From the NCBI GenBank assembly GCA_903909925.1, contig CAIVXR010000072.1, positions 1 through 8,253 of the forward strand: a stretch of 8,253 nt of DNA, written 5' to 3'. This document shows positions 6,448 through 8,253 of this stretch, piece after piece. How positions within the stretch are numbered: position 1 is the first letter of the stretch; each line of letters opens with the position of its first letter. This stretch comes from an uncultured beta proteobacterium. GTDB lineage: Bacteria; Pseudomonadota; Gammaproteobacteria; Burkholderiales; Burkholderiaceae. The position numbers were made by a program, and so were the translations under genes. The notes beneath the pieces were generated by a model. That model was not told where the DNA came from, ran no database searches, and saw only the letters and a list, made by a program, of their open reading frames with translations.

Positions 6448-7327
6448 TTCAGGCAATGCATCAGGAACTGAGCCTAGCGCTCAGCCAATACCTGATTTAA
6501 TCGATAGCATCCCATCTGTAACTGATGGGATGTCGGAAGCGTTCGCCAAGTTATATGGTGAGCCACTCTTTAAGCTCCCTACTGATCTGTATATTCCACC
6601 TGATGCACTAGAAATTTTTCTAGAGGCATTTGAAGGACCGCTAGATCTTTTGCTTTACCTGATTCGCAAACAAAATTTCAATGTACTTGATATTCCGATG
6701 GCACAGGTTACTCAACAATACCTGAGCTATATCGATCAAATTCGTCATACCAATCTTGAGCTTGCCGCTGAGTATTTACTGATGGCAGCGATGTTGATCG
6801 AAATTAAATCTCGCATGTTATTGCCGATGAAAAAGGCAGATAGCGAAGAAGAGGTTGATGATCCACGCGCTGAATTAGTACGTCGCCTCTTAGAGTATGA
6901 GCGTATGAAACTTGCTGCCCAAGAGCTAGACCAGATTCCGCAACAAGGGCGTGACTTCCAAATAGCCCATGGCTTTGTTGATACCACCGTTGCCATTACT
7001 TGGCCAGAGGTGAATTTAGATGATCTACAAATGGCTTGGCGTGATGTGCTACATCGTGCCAAACTCAATCAGCACCATACCATTACCCGCGAACAGTTAT
7101 CTGTTCGTGACTTCATGACTCGGATTTTGCGTCGTCTACAAAACACACGCTTCATTGAGTTTGGTGAGCTATTTGAAGATGCGATTAAATCTGGTGAAGG
7201 CATCCCAGTCGTGATTGTTAATTTCATTGCGATGCTCGAACTCTCACGCGAAGCTTTAATAGAGATTACACAGGCAGAGCCCTATGCTCCGATTTATGTG
7301 CGCCTGGCCTACACACCTGTTGCATGA
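6440..7327 (+). CDS. scpA: Segregation and condensation protein A (kleisin)
   Basis: A 295-residue ScpA, the kleisin that bridges the heads of SMC and, with ScpB, forms the complex that condenses and separates the chromosome. The core starts at IFLEAFEGPLDLLLYLIRKQ (59-78), continues with NLELAAEYLLMAAMLIEIKS (105-124), the SMC-neck-binding helical region, and a charged linker (131-143). It ends in a winged helix with SVRDFMTRILRRLQ (221-234) and PVVIVNFIAMLELSRE (256-271), the other SMC contact. The family core is about 240 residues; the first 30 or so here are a low-conservation extension, and Met31 (ATG at 6530) would give MSEAFAKLYGEPLFKLP, close to the conserved beginning. The ATG at 6440 is kept because it overlaps the DUF3460 stop by 8 bases, fitting coupled translation. 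No scpB or smc is in the window. The stop overlaps panC by 4 bases (ATGA). Confidence 0.95.
   Translation: MTNSGNASGTEPSAQPIPDLIDSIPSVTDGMSEAFAKLYGEPLFKLPTDLYIPPDALEIFLEAFEGPLDLLLYLIRKQNFNVLDIPMAQVTQQYLSYIDQIRHTNLELAAEYLLMAAMLIEIKSRMLLPMKKADSEEEVDDPRAELVRRLLEYERMKLAAQELDQIPQQGRDFQIAHGFVDTTVAITWPEVNLDDLQMAWRDVLHRAKLNQHHTITREQLSVRDFMTRILRRLQNTRFIEFGELFEDAIKSGEGIPVVIVNFIAMLELSREALIEITQAEPYAPIYVRLAYTPVA
6507..6533 (+). repeat. Strong hairpin inside the start of scpA
   Basis: CATCCCATC (6508-6516) and GATGGGATG (6524-6532) are perfect 9-base inverted repeats around the 7-base loop TGTAACT, with a further G-U pair outside. The 3' arm ends with the ATG of codon 31, an alternative start. No T-run follows, so it is not an intrinsic terminator. 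It lies in the poorly conserved N-terminal extension, where the encoded residues are SIPSVTDGM. Confidence 0.55.
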
Positions 7328-8175
7328 AAATTATTAGTGATATTCAGGAGTTGCGCGACCACTTGCGCGGTCAAAACCGCGCATCCTTTGTACCGACCAT
7401 GGGTAACTTGCATGAGGGTCATTTATCACTGATGCGCCTGGCAAGGCAACATGGCGACCCCGTAGTTGCCAGTATCTTCGTCAACCGCCTGCAATTTGGC
7501 CCCAACGAAGACTTTGATAGCTATCCCCGCACTATGCAAGCGGATATCGAGAAGCTAGAAAAAGAAGGTGTCTACATACTGTTCGCGCCAACTGAGCGCG
7601 ATCTTTACCCGCAACCACAAGAATACCGCGTAGATCCACCGCAACAGCTTGGTGACATTCTTGAAGGAGAATTCCGTCCCGGCTTCTTCAAAGGGGTTTG
7701 CACCGTTGTATTAAAACTCTTTTCTTGCGTACAGCCTAAAGTTGCCGTATTTGGAAAAAAAGATTACCAACAGTTGATGATCATTCGTCAAATGGCTAAA
7801 CAGTTTGCATTACCAGTAGATATCGTTCCTGGTGAAACCATTCGGGCTGATGATGGTCTCGCCCTCTCCTCACGCAATAGCTATCTCTCCAAAGATGAGC
7901 GTGCAGAAGCGCCTGAACTCATAAAAACATTAAAAGAAGTGCGCCAACGGGTCATAGATTTAAATGTGCGTGATGTAGACACTCTTTCTAAAATTGAAAA
8001 AGCGGCTGTTGCCTCACTGGCTGGACGAGGCTGGCAACCAGACTACATCGCCATTCGTCAGCAAAGTGATTTAGCGCCAGCTTCTAATGAAAGCCTACAG
8101 GCAGGAGAGCCGCTCGTGATTCTCACGGCAGCTAAGCTTGGTAAAACACGCTTAATTGACAACCTAGAGATTTAA
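7324..8175 (+). CDS. panC: Pantothenate synthetase (pantoate-beta-alanine ligase)
   Basis: A 283-residue PanC, full length. It joins pantoate and beta-alanine with ATP, through a pantoyl-adenylate, to make pantothenate, the precursor of coenzyme A; it acts in the cytoplasm as a dimer. Visible motifs: PTMGNLHEGHLSLM (24-37) with the HIGH-like HEGH at 30-33, IFVNRLQFGPNEDF (51-64), FRPGFFKGVCTVVLKLF (117-133), FGKKDYQQL (143-151) and LSSRNSYLS (181-189), which together form the ATP and pantoate site. The ATG overlaps the scpA stop as ATGA and there is no Shine-Dalgarno, so translation probably depends on ribosomes finishing scpA. panB and panD are not in the window. It faces a minus-strand gene whose stop is 14 bases away. 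Confidence 0.97.
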   Translation: MKIISDIQELRDHLRGQNRASFVPTMGNLHEGHLSLMRLARQHGDPVVASIFVNRLQFGPNEDFDSYPRTMQADIEKLEKEGVYILFAPTERDLYPQPQEYRVDPPQQLGDILEGEFRPGFFKGVCTVVLKLFSCVQPKVAVFGKKDYQQLMIIRQMAKQFALPVDIVPGETIRADDGLALSSRNSYLSKDERAEAPELIKTLKEVRQRVIDLNVRDVDTLSKIEKAAVASLAGRGWQPDYIAIRQQSDLAPASNESLQAGEPLVILTAAKLGKTRLIDNLEI

Positions 8176-8188
8176 TCCTAGCTTGATT

Positions 8189-8220
8189 CTTAGAGGGCGA
8201 AGAACTGCCCTACCTCTAAG
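8189..8220. terminator. Inverted repeat between panC and the converging gene, possible terminator
   Basis: CTTAGAGG (8189-8196) and CCTCTAAG (8213-8220) are perfect inverted repeats, and GGGC (8195-8198) can alternatively pair with GCCC (8207-8210). The structure lies just after panC and over the last codons of the minus-strand gene. Tails on both sides are only weakly T-rich (TTGAGCTCTTT on the plus strand), so termination is plausible, not shown. Confidence 0.4.
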
Positions 8221-8253
8221 TTGAGCTCTTTAGCCAAATCAGCCCCACTTACC
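8190..8253 (-). CDS. 3' end of an unidentified gene
   Basis: The minus strand is open from the window edge to a TAA at 8192-8190 and would encode a C-terminus reading VSGADLAKELNLEVGQFFAL. The fragment looks like real protein: an amphipathic helix with an SGADL turn. It vaguely recalls the C-terminal pattern of CCA-adding enzymes and poly(A) polymerases (SG-x-DL...G), but 20 residues cannot settle this and I do not assign a function. It converges on panC with 14 bases between stops. The open frame is short enough to be chance, which lowers confidence. Confidence 0.4.
   Translation of the reverse strand, partial: VSGADLAKELNLEVGQFFAL

Noticed and set aside
6745..7068. A 107-codon minus-strand open frame inside scpA
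   Set aside because: It is antisense to the ScpA core, has Ser/Arg-rich composition and no recognisable domain.
1..8253. Phage defence, toxin-antitoxin, mobile element or secondary-metabolite system
   Set aside because: Every sizeable frame is a recognised housekeeping or accessory-maturation gene, and there are no transposase, integrase, direct-repeat array or tRNA-linked junction sequences.

Overview
This window reads as chromosomal housekeeping DNA from a betaproteobacterium of the Burkholderiaceae. Polynucleobacter, or a similar small-genome freshwater relative, is the best guess. The basis is the moderate base composition (clearly less GC-rich than Burkholderia or Ralstonia, judged by eye), a DUF3460 gene joined to scpA and panC, and a decarboxylase and ScpA that resemble Burkholderiales versions throughout. 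The genus is an inference from remembered family sequences, not a search result.

Layout: (1) 1-546, plus strand: the 3' end of a TRAP transporter large permease gene. (2) 550-4331, minus strand: fdhD, dcd and a large PLP-dependent Orn/Lys/Arg decarboxylase, all in one direction with gaps of 62 and 45 bases. The decarboxylase meets the TRAP gene tail to tail with only 3 bases between stops. (3) 4332-4483: a 152-base divergent control region between fdhD and metG. (4) 4484-8175, plus strand: metG, a 104-base gap holding a promoter-like -10 box and a hairpin, then a DUF3460 gene, scpA and panC joined by overlaps of 8 and 4 bases. (5) 8190-8253, minus strand: the last 20 codons of an unidentified gene converging on panC. 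No stretch longer than 300 bases lacks a gene. I saw no tRNA, rRNA, insertion sequence, prophage part or CRISPR array.

Functions: the genes are mostly core metabolism and information processing: dUMP supply for thymidylate (dcd), methionyl-tRNA charging (metG), chromosome condensation (scpA), pantothenate and CoA synthesis (panC), sulfuration of the formate dehydrogenase cofactor (fdhD), amino-acid decarboxylation to polyamine or for acid tolerance, and organic-anion uptake (TRAP). They do not form one pathway.

I found no convincing new system. The points most worth a second look are a MetG that stops after the catalytic and anticodon-binding core with no C-terminal tRNA-binding domain; a perfect 9-bp hairpin in the start of scpA that buries an alternative start codon; a promoter placed so that dcd mRNA would be leaderless; and a hairpin in the leader of the DUF3460-scpA-panC unit.
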